64,000 bases of DNA from Flavipsychrobacter sp. (GCA_021155965.1 JAJNBJ010000005.1:1-64000); one strand, 5' to 3'. Counted from the stretch's first letter, positions 25,157 through 34,044 are shown. The notes: generated by a model from the letters alone, not told the origin. A program made the numbers and translations.

Positions 25157-26116
25157 ATGGAAAAGATACTCATAATAGGTGCCGGCGGGCAGATAGGTGT
25201 GGAACTGGCATTGGCACTACGCAAAACATATGGTGATAGCAATGTTATAGCATCAGATATAAAAGAAGAAGCCCACCCTTTGCTGAAAGACAGCGGCCCG
25301 TATGAGGTATTGAATGCTATGGACCACCGCGGCATACATGAGTTAGTAAGAAAACAAGGCGTAACACAGATATACTTATTAGCAGCCCTTTTATCCGCCA
25401 CAGGCGAAAAAGCCCCGCACAAAGCATGGGAGATAAACATGCAAAGCCTGCTGCATACGCTAGACCTTGCGGTGCAGGAAAAGCTGCATAAAATTTACTG
25501 GCCAAGCTCCATTGCAGTATTTGGTCCCACTACCCCACGCGAAGAAACACCCCAAAAAACGGTGATAGAACCACGCACCGTATATGGCGTAAGCAAATAT
25601 GCCGGCGAGCTTTGGTGCCAGTACTACAACCAGCGCTGGGGGCTCGATGTGCGCAGCCTGCGTTACCCCGGCCTCATAAGCTGGAAATCAGAACCAGGCG
25701 GTGGCACCACCGATTATGCCGTAGAGATCTACCACGAAGCCCTGAAACACAAAAAATACACCTGCTTCCTCTCTGAGAATACTTACCTGCCCATGATGTA
25801 TATGGACGATGCTATACGCGGCACCATAGAACTGATGGAAGCACCAGCAGAAAAACTGAAAACACGCATGGCATACAACCTCTCGGCCATGAGTTTTTCC
25901 CCAAAGGAAATTGCAGCAGCCATACAAAAGCACATCCCCGGTTTCACTATAGACTACAACCCCGACTTCCGCCAGGCAATAGCTGACGGCTGGCCAAAAA
26001 GCATAGACGATGCAGCTGCCCGCGCCGACTGGGGCTGGAGCCACAATTTCGACCTCGACAAAATGACAGCAGACATGCTGAAGCATTTGAAAGAGAAGAT
26101 GGTGCCAGCGGTGTAA
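25157..26116 (+). CDS. NAD-dependent epimerase/dehydratase, L-threonine 3-dehydrogenase-like
   Basis: The 319-residue protein starts KILIIGAGGQIGVELALAL (NAD fold) and has YWPSSIAVFGPTTPREETPQ and YGVSKYAGELWCQYY with the catalytic Tyr/Lys. The pattern SLRYPGLISWKSEPGGGTTDYAVEIYHEAL is that of the SDR-type L-threonine 3-dehydrogenases known from psychrophilic Flavobacterium, which make 2-amino-3-ketobutyrate. A partner ligase (Kbl) is not in the window. General epimerase activity cannot be excluded. Confidence 0.85.
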   Translation: MEKILIIGAGGQIGVELALALRKTYGDSNVIASDIKEEAHPLLKDSGPYEVLNAMDHRGIHELVRKQGVTQIYLLAALLSATGEKAPHKAWEINMQSLLHTLDLAVQEKLHKIYWPSSIAVFGPTTPREETPQKTVIEPRTVYGVSKYAGELWCQYYNQRWGLDVRSLRYPGLISWKSEPGGGTTDYAVEIYHEALKHKKYTCFLSENTYLPMMYMDDAIRGTIELMEAPAEKLKTRMAYNLSAMSFSPKEIAAAIQKHIPGFTIDYNPDFRQAIADGWPKSIDDAAARADWGWSHNFDLDKMTADMLKHLKEKMVPAV

Positions 26117-26138
26117 GCACTACATCACCGGCATTCTA

Positions 26139-27101
26139 TCACTTCACCGCTTCCCATATCAGGTAAGCATTGGCAAGAAGGTAAACTACAAGCATCACCT
26201 GCCCCATAATAAAGTCGTTCCGGTTAGCCTGTTTCAGTTTATCCTTCTTCACAAGCCGCAAGGCTAATGCATTGCCAACTATGGTGAGCAGTATAAACAC
26301 AAGCGTAAGCCCATGCAGCGAATCCACCAGCGTAAACCCGGTTGACTCCGGCAAGGCCGCCTCCACCACATACTTATTACCCACTACGGCAAACAATGCA
26401 CCCACGCTAAGCCCGAAACGGGAGTCAATATTATCAGCATGTATATAGAAACACATATAGGCAATAAGCATTGCCAGGTACATACCTAAAAACATCTTCC
26501 AGAAAAGCCCCCCGGCCTCTCGGGACAAAACCAGCCTCACCTTGAAATTGCTGTATTTGGTCACCTTGCTTTTTGCATGTATGTCGCCAAAGTTGGTACG
26601 GTATGTTTTAATGCCATTACTGATCCTTAGGCTGTCAATATTCCAGCCCCTTATTGTGTATCGCGCATCAAAATGGTTGCCAGCCGTATCGGCTTTAAAA
26701 ACAAGCTTCGAAGAATCGAACTGTGAGTTCTCAAGGGTAAACCGCAGCGACTGCCTGTCAAACGGAAAATTCTCTATCTTCCAGCTATCCTTCATGATAC
26801 AGTCCAGCTTCATCAGCAGGTACACATCCCCATCCGAGGTATCAACAGTTGAGAACGATTTGGTCACCGACTTTGCTGATGGAATTTCAAGGTTCTGTAA
26901 GAAATTAAAATCCCTGTTTTTATACCTGAACCATACCCAGCAGCTAATGGTAAATTCCTTTAGCTTGAAATCTATATTGTGAATGCTGTTGATGTATATA
27001 CCTGCCAAGACCGTATCGGGCGCCGACTGCTGTGCATAGCTCTTTTTTGGGGTGGCACCCAGCAGTACCATAAGTGTTACCAGGATAGCGATCTTTTTCA
27101 T
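26139..27101 (-). CDS. prokaryotic pentameric ligand-gated ion channel homologue
   Basis: The 320-residue protein has the layout of GLIC/ELIC-type channels. A signal peptide (1-23) is followed by an extracellular beta-rich domain with VLAGIYINSIHNIDFKLKEF (31-50), WVWFRY and the Cys-loop equivalent IENFPFDRQSLRF (109-121). Only one Cys (101) lies before it, so the disulphide of the animal receptors is absent, as usual in bacteria. Four membrane helices follow: ~198-220, 229-249 (pore-lining M2 ending in ALPES), 262-284 and 298-316. The M3-M4 linker is short. Ligand and ion selectivity are unknown. Monocistronic. Confidence 0.85.
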   Translation of the reverse strand: MKKIAILVTLMVLLGATPKKSYAQQSAPDTVLAGIYINSIHNIDFKLKEFTISCWVWFRYKNRDFNFLQNLEIPSAKSVTKSFSTVDTSDGDVYLLMKLDCIMKDSWKIENFPFDRQSLRFTLENSQFDSSKLVFKADTAGNHFDARYTIRGWNIDSLRISNGIKTYRTNFGDIHAKSKVTKYSNFKVRLVLSREAGGLFWKMFLGMYLAMLIAYMCFYIHADNIDSRFGLSVGALFAVVGNKYVVEAALPESTGFTLVDSLHGLTLVFILLTIVGNALALRLVKKDKLKQANRNDFIMGQVMLVVYLLANAYLIWEAVK

Positions 27102-27178
27102 TGTAACGGATTAAGTGATATAAAAATAAGGTTTTGGGCGATAGAATGTAAAAAATAATGTTACAACCCAACAAAGCT

Positions 27179-27352
27179 GTCATTCCGACAATAGGAGGAA
27201 TCCCCTGAAGTAGCGCAGTCCGCTCATACATGCACTTCCTCCTATTGCGGCAGCAAATCAGCCCAATAGTACCTGTCATTCCGACGATAGGAGGAATCTC
27301 CTGAGGTTCAGCAGTCCGCTCATAAATGTACTTCCTCCAATTGCGGTAGCAA
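27179..27352. repeat. tandem pair of 78-bp palindromic repeats
   Basis: Two copies, 27179-27256 and 27275-27352, agree at most positions and are 18 nt apart. Each begins GTCATTCCGAC and contains inverted arms (copy 1: CCGACAATAGGAGGAA with TTCCTCCTATTGCGG, one bulged base), so it can fold into a long hairpin. Copy 2 has one mismatch in its stem. This looks like a dispersed REP-like intergenic repeat; I see no coding capacity. Confidence 0.8.
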
Positions 27353-27363
27353 GTACTTGCTTT

Positions 27364-28014
27364 TTATTTCACCAATTGACCGAACATTTGCAAAAGTTCT
27401 TTATTATCCCTACTAATAGTATCTAGTTTCCCTTGTGAAATGTCAATCAAATAATAATAGTTCGAAACATCTATGGTCGTATCGCCTTCGTTTTCTACGC
27501 TGTTATCGTAACTTTCAAAAATTCTCACAAAAGCTCTTAAGTTGCTATTATCCTTAAATAGCCAACTCTCCTTTTCCCAATAAGCACCAGCATCGCCCAA
27601 ACTCTCAGCCAATTCTATATAAGAGGTAAAACTATCTATTGCGATATCAAAAAAGAAAAGCTTAATTGACGATGCACTATATACCGACGGAGTTCTTGCT
27701 ATTAAACCAAGTTTATTGCCGTCAATAATGAATCTGTAAATTGCGAAAAGCCCTGGCGGATCGCCAAAATGCTGCTCCGCAATTTCAGTGGGAAATAATA
27801 CTGCATCAGCACTATCAAGTTCAGTTCCATTGAACTCCACCCCCTTTGATTCTGGTGGTGAGTATATCTTTAATGTGTCAATTGTAATCTCTTTGAACTT
27901 GGAAAGCAAGCGACTGTATTTGCTTCCTTTCCTTAACAAATTAGATTGCGACTTTTCTTCCTGATCGCAGCTAAAAAACAAAAGAAATAATACTAAATAA
28001 AATAACTTTCTCAT
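27364..28014 (-). CDS. hypothetical lipoprotein
   Basis: A 216-residue protein with a lipoprotein signal (LFYLVLFLLFFSC, Cys 16). The mature part is mixed alpha/beta (FPTEIAEQHFGDPP, LGLIARTPSVYSASSIKLFFFD, SNYYYLIDISQGKLD) and acidic. I recognise no family. It lies just past the palindromic repeats, without operon partners; base composition is more AT-rich than its neighbours, which may hint at later acquisition. Confidence 0.6.
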   Translation of the reverse strand: MRKLFYLVLFLLFFSCDQEEKSQSNLLRKGSKYSRLLSKFKEITIDTLKIYSPPESKGVEFNGTELDSADAVLFPTEIAEQHFGDPPGLFAIYRFIIDGNKLGLIARTPSVYSASSIKLFFFDIAIDSFTSYIELAESLGDAGAYWEKESWLFKDNSNLRAFVRIFESYDNSVENEGDTTIDVSNYYYLIDISQGKLDTISRDNKELLQMFGQLVK

Positions 28015-28090
28015 AAATCCATATTGACTAATCGTTTATTGTCTCCGCCGTTGTTGGTGTTCTTCACCAACAACCCTCGCGCACGAAAAA

Positions 28091-28480
28091 CTACATCAAC
28101 CGCTCCAACCTCCCCTTCCGCTTCACAATATTCTTATAATCCCACTGTATCTTCTTCGACTTCTTCAGCCAACGCTTCAGCGCCTTAGCATCCACTTCAT
28201 CTGCCGATGTGTACCGTGCTTCCGCTGCCTTAAAGCTCCCCTCAGGTTCCAGTCCCGGCTCCTCAAACGATTGCCCGCTCCAGAACAGCAGCCGCACACA
28301 ATCCTTAAGCTTGTGGTAGCCCACAATAGGGTTACCTTCTAAAAACCACACTGGGTGGCGGTGCCAAACTTTATTTTCAGCATCTGGTAAACCGGCGCTT
28401 ATCTCAGCATATAATGCCTCACATATCGCCCTGTCGTCAGCCGCTAGTGCTTTATGGTAAGCCTGCACATCTTTATTCAT
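28091..28480 (-). CDS. DUF1801-like protein
   Basis: Predicted 129-residue protein (start MNKDVQAYHKAL). Blocks WHRHPVWFLEGNPIVGYHKL and CVRLLFWSGQSFEEPGLEPEG fit the DUF1801 fold, with a basic C-terminal tail (LKKSKKIQWDYKNIVKRKG). The longer frame to 28642 would cross the start of the divergent DUF1569 gene, so 28480 is chosen. Function unknown. Confidence 0.75.
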   Translation of the reverse strand: MNKDVQAYHKALAADDRAICEALYAEISAGLPDAENKVWHRHPVWFLEGNPIVGYHKLKDCVRLLFWSGQSFEEPGLEPEGSFKAAEARYTSADEVDAKALKRWLKKSKKIQWDYKNIVKRKGRLERLM

Positions 28481-28550
28481 ATAAATGGTTTTGTGATGGT
28501 AAATTAATTCATGTTGTGCAATATTGCTTTCTTTGCAAAAAAATAGCAGC

Positions 28551-29006
28551 ATGATAAAGAACATATTCGATAAAAATGTATCAGAAGAAATAATAAACAG
28601 GATAAACAAACTCACCCCACAAACACAACCCGTTTGGGGCAAAATGAATGTGGCGCAAATGCTGGCCCATTGCTGTGTTACCTATGAGTTCATTTACGAT
28701 ACTAAACACAAGGCCCCCGGGCCATTTCAAAGATTTTTACAAAAGGCATTTATCAAAAACATAGTGGTAAACGAAAAGCCTTACAAGAAGAACAGCCCCA
28801 CCGGCAAGGCTTTCATAACAGTAGACCAGAAAAACTTTGATATAGAAAAAGCTCGCCTGATTGACTTTATTAAAAGGACCACTGAAAAAGGCAAAGAACA
28901 TTTTGAGGGCAAAGAATCACTTTCTTTTGGCAAACTGACTAGCCAGGAGTGGAACAACATGTTCTACAAACACCTCGATCACCACCTTAGCCAGTTCGGC
29001 GTTTAA
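28551..29006 (+). CDS. DUF1569 (DinB-like) protein
   Basis: The 151-residue protein shows the DUF1569 pattern: KLTPQTQPVWGKMNVAQMLAHC near the N terminus (with a metal-binding His), FQRFLQKAFIKNIVVNEKPYKK in the middle, and the C-terminal His pair in MFYKHLDHHLSQFGV. It belongs to the DinB four-helix metal-binding superfamily; the reaction is unknown, with thiol transfer known for some relatives. It is divergent from the DUF1801 gene by 70 nt. Confidence 0.82.
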   Translation: MIKNIFDKNVSEEIINRINKLTPQTQPVWGKMNVAQMLAHCCVTYEFIYDTKHKAPGPFQRFLQKAFIKNIVVNEKPYKKNSPTGKAFITVDQKNFDIEKARLIDFIKRTTEKGKEHFEGKESLSFGKLTSQEWNNMFYKHLDHHLSQFGV

Positions 29007-29466
29007 ACGCCAATATTCAGCACCTCCGCAGCACATCATTTGCAAATTGCACATACAGGCTCAAACCCGCGCCGTAGCTGCATGCAAAAACCGTCACGGT
29101 ACTGTTTCAGTACCGTCAGGGAAATTCAATTTTTTCAACCCGAAAACCTTCCAGAACTTTACATAGTAGCAACCCGCTTTTGTCCTCCTGGGGCACGAAG
29201 GATCTATACTCGCGGTTAAAAGGATCAGTTTTGACCAACAGCAGAAAATGCATCCGGACTTACCCCCCTTCGAGGGGGCGCCTTTAGGCAGGGGATGTCT
29301 GTTGAGAGATACACCTCATCAGTTAAACCGGAGTAATTGACTCAACTCTCGGGTTATTGAGGATCAATAACTAAGTGCGCAAAAACTGCGCAAATAGTGC
29401 GCAAAAAAAGTTATAAAATCAACAGCATATCAATGCTTTACGCATAGATGTGTTGTCCCAAAAAAA
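29007..29466. other. 460-nt intergenic region with several hairpins
   Basis: No gene is seen. It holds ACAGGCTCAAACCCGCGCC (29055-29073, similar to 5665-5682), a perfect 8-bp hairpin CGGTACTG-TTT-CAGTACCG (29097-29115), a hairpin CCCCCT-TCG-AGGGGG (29264-29278) followed by GCGCCTTTAGGC, and a run of GTGCGCAAAAA repeats near 29373-29405. These look like scattered small palindromes. Confidence 0.55.
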
Positions 29467-30168
29467 ATGAGCAAAACCATGTCAAAAAAACCAAAACTTG
29501 TAGTACTTACAGGCGCCGGCATAAGCGCCGAAAGTGGCCTGCGCACCTTCCGCGATGGCGATGGACTGTGGGAAGGGCATAATATAGAAGATGTAGCCAC
29601 ACCCCGCGCCTGGCGCCGCGATCCCCAACTGGTGCTGGACTTCTACAACATGCGCCGCCGCGATGTGCTGGCAGCGCAGCCCAATGCCGCCCACAAAACC
29701 CTCGCCGAACTGGAAGCCCATTTTGATGTACACATCATCACCCAAAACATAGACGACCTGCATGAGCGGGCAGGCTCCACCAAAGTGCTGCACCTGCACG
29801 GCGAAATACTGAAAATGCGCAGCGAAAAAAATGCCTGGAAATACTACCCCATTCACGAAGACATAAAACTCGGCCACAAAGCAGAAGACGGCGGCCAGTA
29901 CCGTCCACACGTAGTATGGTTCGAAGAACCAGTGCCTATGATAGAAGAAGCCATACCAATAATGCAATACGCCGATGTTTTCGTCCTCATCGGCACCTCA
30001 CTCGCGGTCTACCCCGCCGCCGGCCTCGTAGATTATGTAGATGATGAAGTAAAAAAGTACGTGATCGATAAGCGCATACCCTCGGTAAGCCGCTACAACA
30101 ATGTAATACCCATAGAAATGCCTGCCACGCTTGGCGCATTAGAATTGAAGAAACTCCTCACCTTATGA
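29467..30168 (+). CDS. Sir2-family NAD-dependent protein deacylase lacking the zinc cysteines
   Basis: The 233-residue sirtuin has the NAD motifs LTGAGISAESGLRTFRDGDG (about 15-34), ITQNIDDLHERAG and the catalytic His in LHLHGEI. FVLIGTSLAVYPAAGL also matches. The small domain, which normally carries CxxC-CxxC zinc ligands, reads KMRSEKNAWKYYPIHEDIK through GGQYRPHVVWF with no Cys. Sirtuins remove acyl groups from lysines; RPHVVWFEE is the usual closing block. A second Met at residue 5 is an alternative start. Convergent with the Cdd1-like gene. Confidence 0.9.
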   Translation: MSKTMSKKPKLVVLTGAGISAESGLRTFRDGDGLWEGHNIEDVATPRAWRRDPQLVLDFYNMRRRDVLAAQPNAAHKTLAELEAHFDVHIITQNIDDLHERAGSTKVLHLHGEILKMRSEKNAWKYYPIHEDIKLGHKAEDGGQYRPHVVWFEEPVPMIEEAIPIMQYADVFVLIGTSLAVYPAAGLVDYVDDEVKKYVIDKRIPSVSRYNNVIPIEMPATLGALELKKLLTL

Positions 30169-30207
30169 AAACCAATTTTCAAATTGCCACATTTTCAAAT
30201 TTTCAAA

Positions 30208-30477
30208 TTAACCCTTCCAGTTCCACCACTTCAGCTTCTCCGGGTCTCTTTTTGCCACAGGCGTTTCAGCATAATATACCGCACACCGGAAAGCATACAG
30301 CAAACACCTGTCCTGCACCATACCTGCAAACTTATTCGACTTGTCGTACAGCTTTTCAGGGTTCTTACCCTTCAGCGCAGCCACGCTTTTTATATCAATA
30401 TTCCACAGGTCATTCGCTACCGACTTACCTATACCCGGTATCTGCATCAATTCTTTTATGGATTGCTCCTTGGTCAT
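30208..30477 (-). CDS. Cdd1-like helix-hairpin-helix protein
   Basis: The 89-residue protein starts MTKEQSIKELMQIPGIGKS; IPGIGKSVANDLW (13-25) is a helix-hairpin-helix. The second part (LYDKSNKFAGMVQDRCLLYAF then RCAVYYAE) matches the pathogenicity-locus Cdd1 family, which is widespread and of unknown function despite its name. It lies 4 nt after ftsY and is probably cotranscribed with it. DNA or RNA binding is inferred from the motif only. Confidence 0.82.
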   Translation of the reverse strand: MTKEQSIKELMQIPGIGKSVANDLWNIDIKSVAALKGKNPEKLYDKSNKFAGMVQDRCLLYAFRCAVYYAETPVAKRDPEKLKWWNWKG

Positions 30478-30481
30478 CAGT

Positions 30482-31459
30482 TTATTTCTCCAGGCTGAAC
30501 AAGCTGTCTACAAACTCTGTCTTATTGAATATCTGCAGGTCTTCCATCTTCTCCCCCACTCCTATATACTTCACCGGTATCTTGAACTGGTTAGCTATTG
30601 CCAGCACCACGCCACCTTTGGCAGTGCCGTCCAGCTTGGTTATTGCTATTGCGGTCACATCGGTCGCGGCTGTAAAATGTTTTGCTTGTTCTATGGCGTT
30701 CTGCCCTGTGCTGCCATCCAGCACCAGCAGCACTTCATGCGGTGCATCCGGCATCTTTTTGCTGATCACACGGCGTATTTTGCCCAGTTCATCCATCAGG
30801 TATGCCTTGTTATGCAGGCGCCCTGCTGTGTCAATGATGATCACATCCGATCCTCTTGCCATACCACTTGCTACCGTGTCAAAAGCCACAGAGCTCGGGT
30901 CGCTGCCCATTTCTTTTTTCACTATCGGCACGCCTACCCTTTCGCTCCAAATGGTCAGCTGGTCTACCGCCGCCGCGCGGAAGGTATCTGCAGCACCAAG
31001 CAATACATCTTTGCCGCTCCTTTTAAAATTATTGGCAAGCTTGCCAATGGTAGTTGTCTTGCCAACGCCATTCACACCCACCACCAGTATCACATACGGC
31101 TTCTTCCCTGCAGGCACATCAAAAGTCGCAAACTCGTTCGATGGGGCCTCTGTCAGCATGCCCATTATCTCTTCCTGCAGCAGTTGGTTCAGTTGCGATG
31201 TGCCGACGTATTTATCCCTCGCCACCCGCTTTTCAATACGGTCTATAATAGCCACAGTGGTATCCACACCTACATCAGCGCTTACAAGGGCATTTTCCAG
31301 CTCGTCAAGTACTTCCTCATCCACCTTGTCCTTGCCGGCAATGGCCTTGGTCAGCTTAGATAAAAAGCCTTCTTTCGTTTTCTTCAGCCCTTCGTCCAGC
31401 GCTTCCTTCTGCTCCTGCTGTTCTTTATTCCGTTTAAAAAGCTTGTCAAATAACCCCAT
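30482..31459 (-). CDS. ftsY: signal recognition particle receptor FtsY
   Basis: The 325-residue protein carries the N domain (short acidic/basic N terminus MGLFDKLFKRNKEQQEQ) and the SRP GTPase G domain: VGVNGVGKTTTIGKLA (G1), DTFRAAAVDQL, DTAGR (G3), TKLDGTAKGG (G4). It docks ribosome-SRP complexes to the membrane for insertion of membrane proteins. The acidic A domain of E. coli FtsY is missing, as in many other bacteria. A minus-strand TACTTTTG at 31481-31488 supports the start at 31459 rather than the longer frame. The Cdd1-like gene follows. Confidence 0.95.
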   Translation of the reverse strand: MGLFDKLFKRNKEQQEQKEALDEGLKKTKEGFLSKLTKAIAGKDKVDEEVLDELENALVSADVGVDTTVAIIDRIEKRVARDKYVGTSQLNQLLQEEIMGMLTEAPSNEFATFDVPAGKKPYVILVVGVNGVGKTTTIGKLANNFKRSGKDVLLGAADTFRAAAVDQLTIWSERVGVPIVKKEMGSDPSSVAFDTVASGMARGSDVIIIDTAGRLHNKAYLMDELGKIRRVISKKMPDAPHEVLLVLDGSTGQNAIEQAKHFTAATDVTAIAITKLDGTAKGGVVLAIANQFKIPVKYIGVGEKMEDLQIFNKTEFVDSLFSLEK

Positions 31460-31480
31460 AGATAATTCCTTGAAAGGCTG

Positions 31481-31488
31481 CAAAAGTA
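31481..31488 (-). promoter_or_regulatory. -7 box of ftsY
   Basis: TACTTTTG on the minus strand, ending 21 nt before the ftsY ATG. Confidence 0.6.
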
Positions 31489-31619
31489 GCTTTTATCCCC
31501 CGGAAAGCGCATATTCACCCCACGGGAGCCATGAAAAACCAACGCTTTTGGCAAAAATTACGTCTTGTAATAATATCGATATGCAAAATCCGTTATCTTT
31601 ATCTGCAATACTAACCTCT

Positions 31620-33590
31620 ATGAGAGCTTTTACCCGTTTGTTGCTTCTTATTTTGCTTTTCCCGGGCAGCACGTTCGCTTCCCATATAGTCGGTTTAGAT
31701 CTTTTTTACAAGCATGTTTCCGGCAATACATATACTATTACCCTTATAGCCTATGCCGATTGTGGCCCGGCAAGCGCATCTGCATTTGCCACGTTGCCTA
31801 CCGCCAGCCCCACCGTCTGCATCTACGATGGTGGCACATCGGTAGGCACGGTAACACTTATGGTCGAGGCGCCTGCTACAGGTGTTGAGATAACCCCGGT
31901 TTGCCCAAAAGACACGGCAAATACACAATGCACCAACCCGTCTAACCCTATTCCGGGCATCAAAAAGTTTGTATACAGTGCCAATTATACGCTCCCTTAC
32001 ACATCGGCAGTATGGCGCTTTATCTTCACCGGCGACCTCTCCGGCGGCAGCGCACTTGCAGGCAGGGCCGCTGCAATTACTAATCTTATGGGCGCCACCA
32101 CCTCGCAACTGGTGGATACGCTGAACAACACTACGTCCGACAATTCAAGCCCCGTACTGACCTCTGTTCCGGTACCTTTTTTCTGCCTTAACAATAACGA
32201 TACCTATAATCCCGGTGCCGTGGATCCCGATGGAGATAATCTTGTATTTGACCTGGTAGACGGAATAAGCGGGAGTGCAAATTGTTCGCCCCCCAATTTG
32301 CCCGTTACTTATATTGCAGGCCGCTCGGGCGCAGATCCGCTTATTTATAACCCCGGCAGCTTTACGTTCGACCGCACCACAGGGCAGATCGACTTCTACC
32401 CCAACGTTATACAAAGGGCATTAGTGGTGTATAATATCCAGGAGTTCAGGGGAGGTAATTTTGTTGGCAGTTGCCAGCGCGAAATGACATTCCTCATTAT
32501 TCCATGCACTGTTACCCCGCCAACCGGCACGTTGAACGGTGCTACTGCGGGTTTCATTACAGATGATACCCATTTTAAGATATGTAAAGACTCCGGCGAT
32601 TTTTCCCTTTACGTTAACCCAACCTCGCCTGATACCAATAACAATGTAACCGTTACGGCAACAGGGTTACCGGCAGGCTCTGCATTTCATGTTATCAATA
32701 ATGGGACAAAACACCCAAGATGTGTTTTAAGCTGGACATCGAACGGCATTCCCCCCGGTGTGTATGTATACTACCTTACCTACAAAGATGACGCATGCCC
32801 GCTTTCAGGTTCGCAGACACAGGCATTTACTATCAGTATTATGCCGGTGCCTGATGTAAAAGCGACCGGTGACGTTACCAGTTGCCTTTCTGGTATGGGC
32901 ATCATGAAGGCGGAAGGAGCGGTGCGCTATATATGGGAGCCTGCCACCGGCCTCGGTTGCCCAACCTGTGCCAATACAACAGCCGTGATGCCTAAAACTA
33001 CGTTATACACCGTTATCGGCATTGATGAATTTGGTTGTGTGGGTACAGACACAGCCAGCCTTATTGTTTACCCCGACCCACCGGGAGCATTGCTGTATGG
33101 CATTACTGCCAGCCAATCTATTCCCTACGGTTCAAGTATTCAATTGGATGTAAAAGGTGCGTGGATTTACAACTGGACACCAAGTGGCACGCTCACCAAC
33201 AACAACATCAATAATCCAATAGCCAGCCCACGCGAGAAAACCACCTATACGGTATATGGCTATAGTAAAACGGGCTGCCCTGATTCTGCCAATGTAACCA
33301 TTGATGTGATTACTACCAGCGAAGATGTGCCTACGGCATTTACACCAAATGGAGACGGCATTAATGATGTCTTCTGTGTAACTAATCTGGCGTGGGGCCG
33401 CCTGGTAGAATTATCGGTTTACAATCGCTGGGGCCAAAGGGTTTTCACCACCACCGATAATACTAAGGGCTGGGATGGTACTTTCAACGGAATACAACAG
33501 GACATGGGCGTATATCACTACTACATTACCGTTGAGCGGGAGGATAAGACACCCGTTCACCACAAAGGTGATGTAACGCTGATACGATAG
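31620..33590 (+). CDS. surface protein with T9SS type B (gliding-motility-associated) sorting domain
   Basis: Predicted 656-residue secreted protein. The signal peptide MRAFTRLLLLILLFPGSTFA fixes the start. The N-terminal part (ASHIVGLDLFYKHVSGNTYT, ITLIAYADCGPAS) is a common opening in Chitinophagaceae surface proteins; cysteine-containing Ig-like segments follow. The last ~90 residues are the type B sorting domain: VPTAFTPNGDGINDVF, LSVYNRWGQRVFTT, GWDGTFNGIQQDMGVYHYYI. Such cargo passes through T9SS and is released or surface-bound; adhesive roles are usual guesses. The frame is open far upstream (from 30165) but that part is antisense to ftsY and Cdd1. Confidence 0.85.
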   Translation: MRAFTRLLLLILLFPGSTFASHIVGLDLFYKHVSGNTYTITLIAYADCGPASASAFATLPTASPTVCIYDGGTSVGTVTLMVEAPATGVEITPVCPKDTANTQCTNPSNPIPGIKKFVYSANYTLPYTSAVWRFIFTGDLSGGSALAGRAAAITNLMGATTSQLVDTLNNTTSDNSSPVLTSVPVPFFCLNNNDTYNPGAVDPDGDNLVFDLVDGISGSANCSPPNLPVTYIAGRSGADPLIYNPGSFTFDRTTGQIDFYPNVIQRALVVYNIQEFRGGNFVGSCQREMTFLIIPCTVTPPTGTLNGATAGFITDDTHFKICKDSGDFSLYVNPTSPDTNNNVTVTATGLPAGSAFHVINNGTKHPRCVLSWTSNGIPPGVYVYYLTYKDDACPLSGSQTQAFTISIMPVPDVKATGDVTSCLSGMGIMKAEGAVRYIWEPATGLGCPTCANTTAVMPKTTLYTVIGIDEFGCVGTDTASLIVYPDPPGALLYGITASQSIPYGSSIQLDVKGAWIYNWTPSGTLTNNNINNPIASPREKTTYTVYGYSKTGCPDSANVTIDVITTSEDVPTAFTPNGDGINDVFCVTNLAWGRLVELSVYNRWGQRVFTTTDNTKGWDGTFNGIQQDMGVYHYYITVEREDKTPVHHKGDVTLIR

Positions 33591-33611
33591 CCTGTATTTT
33601 CATAGCTTCAG

Positions 33612-34040
33612 ATGGCAAATATTTTTATGAGCCAGGTATCTAAGATAAAATGGATCGATGCAGCAATAATATACTATGCATTGCTTGCATTAGTTGATAT
33701 CCTGCTTGTGTTCCTGGTGGGTGATGGCAGAATTTCATACGTTACTGTCACCTGGAGTGTAGCAATGTTAGCTCCCCTCATCTTCAGGCACAACCTGATT
33801 TATTTGCTTTTTGGCGCTGTACTCACTTTAGCATCCGCCTACTTTCTGTTTGTAATTAGCTTGAACATAATGCTTAAAGGCAATCCAAATGGCTTCAATA
33901 CAACAGGGACGCTGGGCGCTGAATTGCTCTTTATTCTTGCGTTTGTATTTGCCATTGTCATTTTTTATACGGGATGTGAAAGAACTATAAAAAAGCGGCG
34001 ATCGCGATTGCGTAATGCCACTGTTCAAGGTTTGATATAA
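33612..34040 (+). CDS. small membrane protein of unknown function
   Basis: A 142-residue protein with four hydrophobic stretches (IYYALLALVDILLVFLVG, VTWSVAMLAPLIFR, LIYLLFGAVLTLASAYFLFVI, LLFILAFVFAIVIFYTG) and a basic C terminus (RTIKKRRSRLRN). It lies 21 nt after the surface-protein gene and shares its direction, so cotranscription is likely. The start may be 33612 or the Met at 33627. No family recognised. Confidence 0.6.
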   Translation: MANIFMSQVSKIKWIDAAIIYYALLALVDILLVFLVGDGRISYVTVTWSVAMLAPLIFRHNLIYLLFGAVLTLASAYFLFVISLNIMLKGNPNGFNTTGTLGAELLFILAFVFAIVIFYTGCERTIKKRRSRLRNATVQGLI

Positions 34041-34044
34041 AATG

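Noticed and set aside
30165-31619. Long open frame joined in front of the T9SS type B protein
   Set aside because: It is antisense to ftsY and the Cdd1-like gene, is Ser/Leu/Pro-rich without any domain, and the true signal peptide begins at 31620.
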